Of a stretch of DNA of 64,000 bases, positions 49,762-59,533 are shown piece after piece. The stretch spans positions 124,001 through 188,000 of the forward strand of contig NZ_JABTCG010000003.1 of NCBI RefSeq assembly GCF_014610845.1, read 5' to 3'. A program made the position numbers and the translations under genes. Within the stretch, counting starts at the first letter, position 1, and each line of letters starts with the position of its first letter. The notes under the pieces were generated by a model, which did not search any database, was not told the DNA's origin, and saw only the letters and a program-made list of their open reading frames with translations. Source of the DNA: Maribacter arenosus (lineage in GTDB: Bacteria > Bacteroidota > Bacteroidia > Flavobacteriales > Flavobacteriaceae).

Positions 49762-50931
49762 TTGAAAATCATTTTTTTAAACCATCACGAGGATTTTCAA
49801 AGTTTTAGTATGGTCAGGTATGCCTCGTTTTTAAATGAGGGGATGCGACATAGGGGGCATAACACCGAAATTTGGGCGCCAAAACCCTTTTTGTCGAATA
49901 ACAACCTTCCGGAAGGCATCAAAAAATGGTTGCGGTATTTGGATTCCTTTGTGCTGTTCCCCCTTCGTTTTAAAATACAAAGTAGAAAATTACCAAAAGA
50001 CACCCTTTATGTATTGATCGATCAGGCCTTGGGCATGTGGATGCCATTGCTCCGGAATAAAAAACACGTTGTGCATTGTCATGATTTTATAGCCTTAAAA
50101 TCCGCTTTGGGCCAAATAAAGGAAAATCCGACCAGTGGAACAGGTAAAACCTACCAACGTTTAATTTTAAAGGGCTTTTCCAAGGCAGATAATTTTATTT
50201 GTATATCCGAAAACACCCATAGCGAATTATTGCGTTTCCTGGATAAGGACCCGATTCGTGTCGAGCAGGTATATAATGCCCTAGATCCTGCATTTAAGCC
50301 CGGGAATATTGAGGAGGCCAGAAGGCTGGTGGGCAACTTTGTTAAACAGGATCTTAAAGAGGGCTATATCCTAAATGTTGGGGGGAATGGGTTTTATAAA
50401 AACAGGATTGGCGTTATCGCCATCTATACCGCATGGCGAAAGCAAACCCAATCGTCTTTGCCCTTGTTGATGATCGGTTATCGACCGTCAGCGAGTATTC
50501 AAGCCCATTTCGAGGCCTCCCCTTATAAAAAAGACATTCATTTTTTAGTGCAGGTATCCCAAGAGTTGCTTTTAAAGGGGTATCAAGGGGCTAGTGTATT
50601 TGTATTTCCATCTTTGGCCGAAGGTTTTGGCTGGCCCATAGCAGAAGCCCTAGCGGCCGGCTGCCCGACAATTACCACCGACGCGGCGCCCATGAACGAG
50701 GTGGGGGGTAAAGCCGCTACTTATATAGAACGTTGTCCGAGTTATGGGGAAATACCGATCTGGGCGGCCGAATCCGCAAAGGTTTTGGAAGCAACACTAC
50801 AGATGGGCACTAAAGAACGGGCCGTGATGATCCAAAAAGGATTGGATAATGCACTTAGATTCAAAGAGGACAAAATTTTAGACCGCTTGGAAGGTATTTA
50901 CAACGACATTATGGCTGATGATTTTATTTAA
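49762..50931 (+). CDS. GT4 family glycosyltransferase
   Basis: 389 residues. It starts at TTG 49762 (KIIFLNHHEDFQSFSMVRYA); the next ATG would cut the first strand of the fold. ILNVGGNGFYKNRIGVIAIY and VFPSLAEGFGWPIAEALAAG (E-x7-E) are GT4 features, with FICISENTHSELLRF in the usual linker. Related to mannosyl- and glucosyltransferases, but the donor cannot be told. The stop is 15 bases before the VanZ-like gene, so it is part of the operon. Confidence 0.9.
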   Translation: MKIIFLNHHEDFQSFSMVRYASFLNEGMRHRGHNTEIWAPKPFLSNNNLPEGIKKWLRYLDSFVLFPLRFKIQSRKLPKDTLYVLIDQALGMWMPLLRNKKHVVHCHDFIALKSALGQIKENPTSGTGKTYQRLILKGFSKADNFICISENTHSELLRFLDKDPIRVEQVYNALDPAFKPGNIEEARRLVGNFVKQDLKEGYILNVGGNGFYKNRIGVIAIYTAWRKQTQSSLPLLMIGYRPSASIQAHFEASPYKKDIHFLVQVSQELLLKGYQGASVFVFPSLAEGFGWPIAEALAAGCPTITTDAAPMNEVGGKAATYIERCPSYGEIPIWAAESAKVLEATLQMGTKERAVMIQKGLDNALRFKEDKILDRLEGIYNDIMADDFI

Positions 50932-50946
50932 TTACTGCTTTAGCAA

Positions 50947-51387
50947 ATGACTAACGGTTTAAACAAAAAAAAAGCAAATTGGGTCATCCTGTTTTTATTG
51001 GGTATAGGCATCGTATTGGTGTTCTTTTTAAGTTGGAAAACCAATCCCAACTTAAAGGGGATGCCATTTATTCCGGGATGGCTTTCCGATTGGGCCGATA
51101 GCGTGCACAATGACCGCAAGCGTACGGGGGTGCCCTTTATAGGCTTGGGCCTCCTGGTCGGGAGCTACCTGATCTATGTTCAAAGAACCAAACCGTTATA
51201 TTGGCTACTTGTTTGGTCGAGTCTGTGCTTGGTGGTCCTTATTGCAGAAGGGGTGCAATATTTTTTGCCTTCGAGAAGTATGGATGGTAAGGATATAATA
51301 TGGGGTATCTTGGGGTCAAGCGTCGGTCTGGGGCTGCCCTTTTTTACTTGGCATATTGTAAAAAGCTTTAAAAAGAAATCGTCTTGA
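50947..51387 (+). CDS. VanZ-like membrane protein, intact copy
   Basis: 146 residues, four predicted membrane helices. FIPGWLSDWADSVHNDRKRT is a conserved loop, and AEGVQYFLPSRSMDGKDIIW is the VanZ-family signature. VanZ was named for teicoplanin resistance, but such proteins are common in polysaccharide loci, with unknown function. The copy at 32.1 kb is a broken version. It overlaps the next gene (TTGA), showing that it is coupled to the WcaI-like transferase. Confidence 0.85.
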   Translation: MTNGLNKKKANWVILFLLGIGIVLVFFLSWKTNPNLKGMPFIPGWLSDWADSVHNDRKRTGVPFIGLGLLVGSYLIYVQRTKPLYWLLVWSSLCLVVLIAEGVQYFLPSRSMDGKDIIWGILGSSVGLGLPFFTWHIVKSFKKKSS

Positions 51388-52640
51388 CACAAAAAGCAAA
51401 GAAACGCATTTTATTTATAGGGTATAACTTTTCCCCCGAATTGACCGGTATTGGTAAATATTCGGGGGAAATGATGCATTGGTTGGCCAAGGAAGGCCAT
51501 GATTGTACCGTACTTACGGCCTTTCCCTATTATCCCTATTGGAAGGTACAGGAACCCTATAGGCAACACCGATTTTGGTACAAAAAAGAGGTAAGAAAAT
51601 ATGATTCGGGGGGGCAACTAAAAGTGATTAGATGTCCTATGTATGTACCCCAAAACCCAAGTGGGCTAAAGCGTATGATTTTGGATACCTCTTTTTCCGC
51701 CACGGCTTTTATGGCCATGTTGCCCAGACTCTTTCAAAAAAAATGCGATTGGGTAATCTCGATAGCCCCTTCTTTTCAATTTGGGCTTTTAGGGGTATTC
51801 TATAAAAAGTTGAAGGGGGCAAAACATTTGCACCATATACAGGATATGCAGATTGAGGCTGCACAAGATCTGGGGCTGATCAAATCTCCCAAACTATTGA
51901 ATCGACTATATGCGGTGGAACGCTCTATTTTCAAAAATACGGATGTCATCAGTAGTATTTCCGATGGAATGATGGAACGGATCGGTAGAAAAGCCAAAAA
52001 ACCGATTTTGTTCTTTCCCAATTGGACCGAAACCCATAGTTTTTTCCCAATAAAAGACAAAGGGTCATTAAAAGAACAGTTTGGTTTTACCACTACCGAT
52101 TGGGTGGTGTTATACTCCGGGGCCATTGGGGAAAAACAGGGGTTGGAGGCTATTTTAAAGTCGGCGGATACCCTTCGTTCCTATGGGCAATTGAAGTTTG
52201 TAATTTGTGGAACAGGTCCTTATAAGGAAGTATTGAAAGAGAAGGCAGGGAACATGGCCTTGAAAAATGTATTTTTTATGCCCTTACAACCCAAAGAAGA
52301 CTTCAATGCCTTTTTGAATATGGCCGACTTGCATTTGGTCATCCAAAAAGAAAAGGCCAGTGATTTGGTGATGCCTTCGAAATTGACCACGATTCTGGCC
52401 GTGGGGGGGGTGGCCCTTATAACCGCCAATATACAATCTACCTTATACCAAGTGGTAAGTAAATACCAAATGGGGCTATTGGTGGCCGCAGAAAATCAGG
52501 AGGCCTTGAATTCCGGGATATTAAAGGCCTTTAACAGCAAAAATAATACTGCCATTAAAAAGGCGGCCAGATGCTATGCCGAACAGTATTTGGCCATAGA
52601 TACCGTAATGCGATCTTTTGAGGAAGCCTTGTACAGATGA
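51384..52640 (+). CDS. WcaI-like GT4 glycosyltransferase
   Basis: 418 residues from TTG 51384, overlapping the VanZ stop. ILFIGYNFSPELTGIGKYSG and TVLTAFPYYPYWKVQEPYR are the standard start of the WcaI group, which includes the colanic acid fucosyltransferase-like enzymes. VVLYSGAIGEKQGLEAILKS and LVMPSKLTTILAVGGVALIT are in the GT-B C-terminal domain. Because the locus makes GDP-fucose, this is a reasonable candidate to use it, but the sequence alone does not prove the donor. Confidence 0.9.
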   Translation: MTQKAKKRILFIGYNFSPELTGIGKYSGEMMHWLAKEGHDCTVLTAFPYYPYWKVQEPYRQHRFWYKKEVRKYDSGGQLKVIRCPMYVPQNPSGLKRMILDTSFSATAFMAMLPRLFQKKCDWVISIAPSFQFGLLGVFYKKLKGAKHLHHIQDMQIEAAQDLGLIKSPKLLNRLYAVERSIFKNTDVISSISDGMMERIGRKAKKPILFFPNWTETHSFFPIKDKGSLKEQFGFTTTDWVVLYSGAIGEKQGLEAILKSADTLRSYGQLKFVICGTGPYKEVLKEKAGNMALKNVFFMPLQPKEDFNAFLNMADLHLVIQKEKASDLVMPSKLTTILAVGGVALITANIQSTLYQVVSKYQMGLLVAAENQEALNSGILKAFNSKNNTAIKKAARCYAEQYLAIDTVMRSFEEALYR

Positions 52641-52845
52641 TTTGCCGTGTTCGATGGAATTTTATCGATTAAAAAGCCGATCAACTTATACTATTATGAA
52701 ATAGGGATACTTACGATACTTTTATGATTTTTCCTTTTAGTAAATGTTCCCAATACCTTACGCAAATACCGACAATGCCAAGATTTTTTGTTATAGAATA
52801 TTCATTTAAAATGTCCACCTCCATAAAGATAAAATAGTGCCCCAT

Positions 52846-54189
52846 ATGAAGGAAAGCCTAACAAAAGCCGTTTTTTCATTTAAAACGAAAATTTTAAACC
52901 CACGCTTACACAAGCTACATCAAAGAACCGAAACCAATTTATTGGCAGAAGACCTATCTGCCTATAATTTTAAGAAACGACAAGCACTTTTTCAACATGC
53001 TATGGGGCATTCCAAATTCTATAAAGGCAAATATGCGAATTTGTCCATGGCTGAAACAGGATTACAGTCCCCTCAGGATTTTTTACTACTGCCTCCATTG
53101 ACAAGAGAGGACTTACGTGAAAATTTTAAGTCTATAAAGGCCGATAATGTGGCGTCGTCCCAATATTATAAAGCCAGTACTTCCGGGAGTACGAGTGCTC
53201 CTGTAGCCGTATTACATGATAAAAGGCATCCAGAAACCCCGATCCGCTGGCGTATCTTACAGTTTTGGGGGGTAAAGCCTTGGGAGAACCAGGCCTTTAT
53301 CTATCGCTTTAAAAAGCCTTTTTGGGAGCGGGTAATGAATGCCATCATGTGGTGGCCGACAAAGCGGATATTTTTGGCTGCCGCCAACCCAAGCATCAAG
53401 GAATTGGAGCAATTTGTATGTAATTATAACAGGATCAAGCCCACGCTGCTCCAAGGGTATGTAGATGTGGTGTACGAGTTTGCCCTATACCTTTTGGATA
53501 ACAATATAAAAATACATCCCCCAAAAATGGTTTGGGTTACCTCGGCCCCCCTTTTTGAGGAGCAACGGGAATTGATGGAGAAAGCCTTTGGGGCCCCCGT
53601 ATGCGATCAATATGGCAATACCGAAATCATGTTGATTGCGGCCGAATGTCCTGAGCAAAATGGCCTGCATATGATGCAGGATTCCGTACATGTCGAATTT
53701 GTAGATAAGAACAATCAACCCGTACCCCCGAATACGACGGGCAAAATCTTATTGACCGATTTAACCAATTATGCTTTTCCCATTATTCGTTACGAAATAG
53801 GGGATGAAGGTAAATACAGGGACCATATGTGCACTTGCGGGAGCCCCTTGCCGCTAATGGATAATGTACGGGGGCGCCAATCGATGAATATTGAAACCCC
53901 TTCCGGGCTCCAGATCAAGGGCGAACATTTGATGGCCATGTTCAAGGGGTTTATGAAATATTTCAAGGAACTGCAATTGGTACAGGAAGCGGATTATTCG
54001 GTAACCCTAGTTTATATCCCAAGGGATATTCGAAAAGCCAAGGATGCCGTTCAAAAAATGCAATCGAGTTTGGAAAAGCGGGCAAGGCATGAAATAAAGG
54101 TGACCACTCTAGAAACACAAAGTATTATACGAAAAAATGTAAAGTCCCCTTTGATTGTAAGTAAATTACACGCAAATCAAAACAATTGA
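52846..54189 (+). CDS. CapK-like adenylate-forming enzyme (phenylacetate-CoA ligase family)
   Basis: 447 residues from ATG 52846 (GTG three codons earlier is less likely). YKASTSGSTSAPVAVLHDKR is the phosphate-binding AMP motif, and VCDQYGNTEIMLIAAECPEQ is the second AMP-binding block. TCGSPLPLMDNVRGRQSMNI is the C-terminal hinge. CapK-type members lie in capsule loci and probably activate an acid or modify a sugar with an acyl or amino-acid group. Cysteines in HMCTCGSPL are typical of the group. It has its own 200-base upstream gap and may start a separate transcript. Confidence 0.85.
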   Translation: MKESLTKAVFSFKTKILNPRLHKLHQRTETNLLAEDLSAYNFKKRQALFQHAMGHSKFYKGKYANLSMAETGLQSPQDFLLLPPLTREDLRENFKSIKADNVASSQYYKASTSGSTSAPVAVLHDKRHPETPIRWRILQFWGVKPWENQAFIYRFKKPFWERVMNAIMWWPTKRIFLAAANPSIKELEQFVCNYNRIKPTLLQGYVDVVYEFALYLLDNNIKIHPPKMVWVTSAPLFEEQRELMEKAFGAPVCDQYGNTEIMLIAAECPEQNGLHMMQDSVHVEFVDKNNQPVPPNTTGKILLTDLTNYAFPIIRYEIGDEGKYRDHMCTCGSPLPLMDNVRGRQSMNIETPSGLQIKGEHLMAMFKGFMKYFKELQLVQEADYSVTLVYIPRDIRKAKDAVQKMQSSLEKRARHEIKVTTLETQSIIRKNVKSPLIVSKLHANQNN

Positions 54190-54461
54190 GGCGACGATAA
54201 AGGACTTTGTTCGAATGTAAACTTAAAGATGGTCGGATACCTAAAAATAAATTTAAGAAATAGTAATACCGGCAATACAGGCTAAATATCAAAAAGTCAT
54301 TGGTTAATTGACCATGGCGCTACGAAATTGTTCTGTGCTTTACACCTTTTATATTGAACAAAAAGGGGACGTACGTAGGTATTTACCTTATTGAATTTTA
54401 GTAAAGTCGAGGATTACGGATAAAATAGACCAGCGCATCGGCCACCGTATAAAGAACACAA

Positions 54462-55451
54462 ATGAAAGTAATTTACTTTTTTAGACACCCAAAGGTCGGG
54501 CACTCCATGCATAGGGTCTTTCGTACCCTATTACAAGAAATGGAACGTAAAGTTCAAATAGAGGTATATGATATGCCCAATAGAGGCTCCATGCCATGGG
54601 ATGTTTATAAAAATTGTTGGTTCACCTTTAAAAGAAGGGGTAAAAATACAATCCACCATGTAACCGGGCATATCCATGATGTGCTAATGGCCCTAATCGG
54701 GGTGAAAACCGTGTTGACCGTACATGATCTGGTTTTTTTGGACAATGTTAAAAACCCGATCAAACGTTGTTACAAATGGTTGTTTTGGTTGTATTTGCCC
54801 ATAAAAATTGCAGACAAGGTAGTGTGTATTTCAAACCAAACCAAGCGCAACATAATCAGTAAAATCAAAACGGATAAATTGGTGGTGATCCACAATGCCG
54901 TGGACCCTATTTTTACACATTCTGAAAAGCCTTTCAATCAAGAGAAACCGGTGATTTTACATATAGGGACCGGTTGGAACAAAAATTTGGATAAAACCAT
55001 AGAAGCATTGGAAGGAATAACCTGTCATCTTCGGGTTATCGGTAAATTAAACGAAATTCAAGTCAAGCTACTCAAAGCGTATAAAATCGAGTATTCCAAT
55101 GTCTGCGATATTTCGGACGAAGACATAAGGCAAGAATATATCAATTGTGATATCGTGAATTTCCCTTCGGTTTATGAAGGATTTGGGATGCCGGTGATTG
55201 AGGGCCAACAAACCGGAAGGGTCGTTGTTGCTTCTAGGATTGAACCGATTATAGAGGTGGCTGGGGATGCGGTAGCTTATGTAAATCCCACGGATGTTGA
55301 TTCTATTTGCAAAGCCTATGGTAAAGTGTTGGCCGATGCGGTTTATCGAAAGGATTTAGTCGAGAAGGGACTGGTAAATGCCCAAAGGTTTTCCGTAAAG
55401 AACATTGCACAACAGTATGTTGAATTATATCAAAACCTAGCCAAAGCATGA
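54462..55451 (+). CDS. GT4 family glycosyltransferase
   Basis: 329 residues, somewhat short for GT4. VIYFFRHPKVGHSMHRVFRT starts the N-terminal domain, TVLTVHDLVFLDNVKNPIKR is the inter-strand region, and HIGTGWNKNLDKTIEALEGI with FPSVYEGFGMPVIEGQQTG (E-x7-E) form the donor domain. It overlaps the next GT4 gene by four bases (ATGA). Donor unknown. Confidence 0.9.
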   Translation: MKVIYFFRHPKVGHSMHRVFRTLLQEMERKVQIEVYDMPNRGSMPWDVYKNCWFTFKRRGKNTIHHVTGHIHDVLMALIGVKTVLTVHDLVFLDNVKNPIKRCYKWLFWLYLPIKIADKVVCISNQTKRNIISKIKTDKLVVIHNAVDPIFTHSEKPFNQEKPVILHIGTGWNKNLDKTIEALEGITCHLRVIGKLNEIQVKLLKAYKIEYSNVCDISDEDIRQEYINCDIVNFPSVYEGFGMPVIEGQQTGRVVVASRIEPIIEVAGDAVAYVNPTDVDSICKAYGKVLADAVYRKDLVEKGLVNAQRFSVKNIAQQYVELYQNLAKA

Positions 55452-56617
55452 AAATATTACGTATTATTCCCAGTATGGATCCCCAGCAAGGGGGGCCTTG
55501 CCAAGGCATCCGAAATGCCATACCCGAACTGCATAAATTGGGCGTGCAGAATGAAGTGGTTTGCTTGGATGATCCCAATTCGGATTATTTGGGGAAAGAT
55601 CCGTTTCAAATCCATGCCCTTGGTAAAAGCAATAATCCTTGGAACTATAATAAAGCATTGATACCATGGCTTCTCGCACATTTTCAACGGTTTGAGGCGG
55701 TCATCATCCATGGCTTATGGCTGTATCATAGTCATGCGGCCATCAAGGCCATGATGGCATTTAGAAAGACCAGTACGACTTGCCCAAAGGTATATGTCAT
55801 GCCCCATGGGATGTTGGATCCCTATTTTCAAAAAGCCAAGGAACGAAGGTTAAAGGCACTTCGCAATGTTATTTATTGGAAAGTGTTTGAAAATAAGTTG
55901 GTCAACCAAGCAGACGGTATTTTGTTTACCTGTGAAGAGGAATTAGTATTGGCCCGGACCACCTTTCCAAATTATAAGCCCCAAAGGGAAATCAATGTAG
56001 GTTACGGCATACAACCCCCGCCAAGATACGATCCAACCATGCGACAGGCCTTTGCCGCAAAAGTACCCCAATGGAATGGAAAACCGCATTTCATTTTTTT
56101 AAGTAGGATACATCCCAAAAAAGGGGTAGATCTTTTGATAAAGGCGTATCTACAATTAGAGAAAGAATTGGGAAGTTTGCCCCAACTGATCATTGCCGGG
56201 CCAGGGTTAGAGCAGCCATATGGGGAGGCGATGCAAGAACTGGCGGCCGGATCCACCAACATCCTATTTCCGGGCATGTTAAGCGGGGATGCCAAATGGG
56301 GGGCTTTTTTTGAAAGTGAAGCCTTTGTGTTACCCAGTCACCAAGAAAATTTTGGGATAGCAGTGGTCGAAGCCTTGGCCTGTGCCAAACCCGTATTGAT
56401 TAGTGATAAGGTGAATATATGGCGGGAAATAGAAAAAGGTAAAGGGGGTATAGTCAAAAACGATACTGAAGCGGATACTTATCAAGCGCTAAAACAATGG
56501 ATGTCTCTGAATAAGGGTGAAAAGACGGCCATGTCCAAATCCGCTCAAGGTGTTTATCAGGGCTATTTTACAATCGCCCAGGCAGCCCTTCAATTTAGAA
56601 ATGGCATTAATTTATAA
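55448..56617 (+). CDS. GT4 family glycosyltransferase
   Basis: 389 residues. ILRIIPSMDPQQGGPCQGIR is a glycine-rich acceptor loop, YVMPHGMLDPYFQKAKERRL is a conserved block of one capsule GT4 subgroup, and FLSRIHPKKGVDLLIKAYL with LPSHQENFGIAVVEALACAK (E-x7-E) form the donor domain. It begins within the stop of the preceding transferase and ends six bases before the next. The three adjacent GT4 genes probably add sugars one after another. Confidence 0.92.
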   Translation: MKILRIIPSMDPQQGGPCQGIRNAIPELHKLGVQNEVVCLDDPNSDYLGKDPFQIHALGKSNNPWNYNKALIPWLLAHFQRFEAVIIHGLWLYHSHAAIKAMMAFRKTSTTCPKVYVMPHGMLDPYFQKAKERRLKALRNVIYWKVFENKLVNQADGILFTCEEELVLARTTFPNYKPQREINVGYGIQPPPRYDPTMRQAFAAKVPQWNGKPHFIFLSRIHPKKGVDLLIKAYLQLEKELGSLPQLIIAGPGLEQPYGEAMQELAAGSTNILFPGMLSGDAKWGAFFESEAFVLPSHQENFGIAVVEALACAKPVLISDKVNIWREIEKGKGGIVKNDTEADTYQALKQWMSLNKGEKTAMSKSAQGVYQGYFTIAQAALQFRNGINL

Positions 56618-56623
56618 AACTCA

Positions 56624-57814
56624 ATGGCCAACATACTTTTTGTAATCGGCTTATATCCCAATTATGGTGGGACCGAAAAGGTAACCACTGTATTGGCCAA
56701 TGCCTTTGTAGATAGAGGGCATAAAGTTTCAATCGCCTCGTTTGAGCAGCCACATCTTGAATTAAAGGATGAAGAATTAAACCCGTCGATTCAATTGGTG
56801 GCCTTGAGTTTTCCCCTTCGAAAAAAATCGAATGTTAGCATATTGGAAAATGTCCTTGATAGTAAAAAAATCGATGTAATCATAAATCAATGGTGTTTGC
56901 CCTATTATGTGACCTCTTTAATCAATAAAGCCAGAAAGAAACATAAATGTATCCTGATTTCAGCGCTCCATGGAGTTCCTGATCAAAACAAACGCTTATT
57001 GACCATATTGCACCATAAGAATACCACGGAAAACCCTGTCAAACGTTTTTTATACGGACAGGCTCATAAGGCTATGGTTTTCGTGACCGGTCTAAATCTT
57101 AAATATGTTTATAAACATAGCGATCAATATGTAGTGTTGTCAAAAAGTTTTATCCAAACGTTTAGGGCTCTTTCGAAAATAAAGGAAAGCGCTAAAATTA
57201 GGGCAATCGCCAATCCGGTGACCATAGAGGCACCGCAAAGTTTTGATTGCCTCAACGAAAAGGCCAAAGAGAACAGTATTTTGTATGTTGGTCGTATGGA
57301 TCATGCCAACAAAAGGGTACATCGGGTAGTGGAAGCATGGGAGGAAATACACAGGAAACACGAAGATTGGAAATTGGTTTTGGTTGGTGATGGTCCGGAG
57401 AAAGAAACCTTGCAATCATATGTAAAAATAAATGATATTCAACGGGTTGTATTCGAGGGCTTTAAAAAGGAGGCTCCTATTGCATTTTACCAAAAGGCAT
57501 CCGTATTGTTGCTGACCTCCGATTTGGAAGGTTTCGGTTTAGTGGTCATAGAAGGCATGATTTATGGGGTCGTACCAATAGTATATGGTAGTTATTCCGC
57601 TATTTATGATATTATTGAAAATGGCAAGTCTGGTTTTATAACTCCAGCACCATACCAAAGGACCAATACCGTTCAACAACTTGAAAAGCTTATAACGGAC
57701 AAGGTGTTACGTCAAGAATTGTCTAGGGCAGCTTACGATCGGGCACAGCATTTCGCTCTGGATAGGATCGTTAACGAATGGGAAAATATGATTCAAGAAG
57801 TATACGAGAAGTGA
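56624..57814 (+). CDS. GT4 family glycosyltransferase
   Basis: 396 residues. FVIGLYPNYGGTEKVTTVLA is the N-terminal acceptor loop; ILYVGRMDHANKRVHRVVEA and TSDLEGFGLVVIEGMIYGVV (E-x7-E) belong to the donor domain. The group resembles galactosyl/N-acetylgalactosaminyl transferases of LPS and capsule synthesis, but the donor is not certain. It is the last of the three tightly packed GT4 genes and is followed by a 244-base gap. Confidence 0.9.
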   Translation: MANILFVIGLYPNYGGTEKVTTVLANAFVDRGHKVSIASFEQPHLELKDEELNPSIQLVALSFPLRKKSNVSILENVLDSKKIDVIINQWCLPYYVTSLINKARKKHKCILISALHGVPDQNKRLLTILHHKNTTENPVKRFLYGQAHKAMVFVTGLNLKYVYKHSDQYVVLSKSFIQTFRALSKIKESAKIRAIANPVTIEAPQSFDCLNEKAKENSILYVGRMDHANKRVHRVVEAWEEIHRKHEDWKLVLVGDGPEKETLQSYVKINDIQRVVFEGFKKEAPIAFYQKASVLLLTSDLEGFGLVVIEGMIYGVVPIVYGSYSAIYDIIENGKSGFITPAPYQRTNTVQQLEKLITDKVLRQELSRAAYDRAQHFALDRIVNEWENMIQEVYEK

Positions 57815-58058
57815 TTTTTTTAAGAATAAGTTAATTAAACCGTTTTTAAAATTAAATCAAGGGCATTCCAATGTAAAAGAATGGAACGTATGGTTGGTTC
57901 GACCGCTTTCGGAATAATTCTTTTTTCCAATTAGGAGAGCACTAGGCCCAACTGGATATCCTTTGGGAAGTCAATACACTCTTATCGGTAGCCAACTACC
58001 GATTTCAGTAAATTTTTATGCATTAAGCAAAACAACAGTTGAACAAAATACCTGAAAT

Positions 58059-58595
58059 ATGGATTTATCAAATTATAAAGAGCCAAAGCCGAACCATTTA
58101 AAAAGAATAGTTTGGTATTTTATTAATAGAACGATTTTTTATTGCATCCCAGGAACCCCCTTGCGATCGTTACGGAATTTACTTTTACTTGCATTCGGGG
58201 CTAAGGTACCTTTAAAGGTGATGGTGTATTCTTCAGCGAAAATTTGGGCCCCTTGGAATTTAGAGATGGATGAACATAGTTGTATAGGGCCGAATACCAA
58301 TATTTATAATAAGAATAAGGTTGTGATCGGGAGACATTGTGTGGTTTCCCAAGGTGCTTATCTATGTACTGCGACCCATGATATCATGGACAGTAAACAT
58401 TCTTTGATAAGTTCTCCAATATTATTGAAAGAAAAAAGTTGGGTGGCAGCGGATGTTTTTGTAGGTCCCGGAGTAACCATAGGGGAAGGGGCAATAGTTG
58501 GTGCGCGGGGAGTGGTGTTTAAGGATGTGGACCCTTGGACCGTGGTTGGAGGTAATCCTGCAAAATTTATTAAAAAACGAGAAATCAAGGGCTAA
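58059..58595 (+). CDS. WcaF-like hexapeptide-repeat acetyltransferase
   Basis: 178 residues. The C-terminal two-thirds are left-handed beta-helix hexapeptide repeats (VIGRHCVVSQGAYLCTATHD, SWVAADVFVGPGVTIGEGAI, VGARGVVFKDVDPWTVVGGN). The His in TATHD is the usual catalytic base. WcaF enzymes O-acetylate a sugar of colanic acid. Here it would acetylate a fucose or other residue of the repeat unit. Its stop overlaps the next start (TAATG). The presence of both an acetyltransferase here and an acetylesterase in the degradation cluster is notable but not proof of a link. Confidence 0.9.
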   Translation: MDLSNYKEPKPNHLKRIVWYFINRTIFYCIPGTPLRSLRNLLLLAFGAKVPLKVMVYSSAKIWAPWNLEMDEHSCIGPNTNIYNKNKVVIGRHCVVSQGAYLCTATHDIMDSKHSLISSPILLKEKSWVAADVFVGPGVTIGEGAIVGARGVVFKDVDPWTVVGGNPAKFIKKREIKG

Positions 58596-59500
58596 TGAAT
58601 GATATAACTACCATCATCCTAACGTATAATGAAGAACTACATATTGAACGTTGTATAAAAAATGCACAGCAATTTTCCCAGGACATTTTTTTGGTCGATT
58701 CCTATTCTACAGATAACACCGTGGCCATTGCGGAATCCTTGGGTGCTAAGGTGTACCAGAACAAATGGGAAAATAATCATGCCAAACAGCTTAATTGGGG
58801 GTTGGAGAATCTACCTATTACTACGGAATGGGTCTTTCGCTTGGATGCCGATGAGTATTTAGTGGATGGGCTTATCGCTGAGATTAAAGAAAAATTGCCA
58901 ACCCTCGGGACTACTGTTTCGGGAGTAGTTTTTGAGCGAAAACAATATTTTCTAAATACTTTAATGACCAAGGGAATGATTCAAATGAACATGTTACGCT
59001 TGTTTAGATATCGGCATGGTTTCTGCGAAGAGCGTTGGATGGATGAACATATCGTCTTGACCCAAGGAAAGAGCATTCAATTTGATGGATTTTTTGTGGA
59101 TCATAATTTAAATCCTTTGGGATGGTGGATTGAGAAACATAATAATTATTCCATTCGTGAGGCTATTGAGCTTTTGAATTTAGAGTATAATTTTCTAACC
59201 CCAAAACCAGCGGCCGCACAACAATATGAAATGTCCGCAGATGCCCAATCCAAACGGGATAAGAAGAAAAAGTACGCCAACATGCCACTCTTTTGGCGTT
59301 CGTTCCTCTATTTTATATATCGCTATGTCTTTAAACTGGGTTTTGCCCAAGGGAAGGAAGGTTTTTTATGGCATTTTTTACAAGGGTGGTGGTACCGTAC
59401 CTTGGTCGATGCCAAGGTGTATGAAGTAAAAAAAGCCTGTGGGGATGATACGGAAAAAATAAAGCACTATATCTTCCAAAACTATCAAATCAAGGTATAG
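58595..59500 (+). CDS. GT2 family glycosyltransferase
   Basis: 301 residues, GT-A fold. ITTIILTYNEELHIERCIKN and VDSYSTDNTVAIAESLGAKV are the nucleotide-binding start, and FRLDADEYL provides the DXD metal motif. EERWMDEHIVLTQGKSIQFD is in the acceptor side. Such WaaE/WcaA-like enzymes add glucose or a related sugar to LPS or capsule intermediates. Its start is coupled to the acetyltransferase gene; it is the last clear gene of the locus. Confidence 0.9.
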   Translation: MNDITTIILTYNEELHIERCIKNAQQFSQDIFLVDSYSTDNTVAIAESLGAKVYQNKWENNHAKQLNWGLENLPITTEWVFRLDADEYLVDGLIAEIKEKLPTLGTTVSGVVFERKQYFLNTLMTKGMIQMNMLRLFRYRHGFCEERWMDEHIVLTQGKSIQFDGFFVDHNLNPLGWWIEKHNNYSIREAIELLNLEYNFLTPKPAAAQQYEMSADAQSKRDKKKKYANMPLFWRSFLYFIYRYVFKLGFAQGKEGFLWHFLQGWWYRTLVDAKVYEVKKACGDDTEKIKHYIFQNYQIKV

Positions 59501-59533
59501 CCACCTGAACGGGGATATATAAAATGATGTGAA

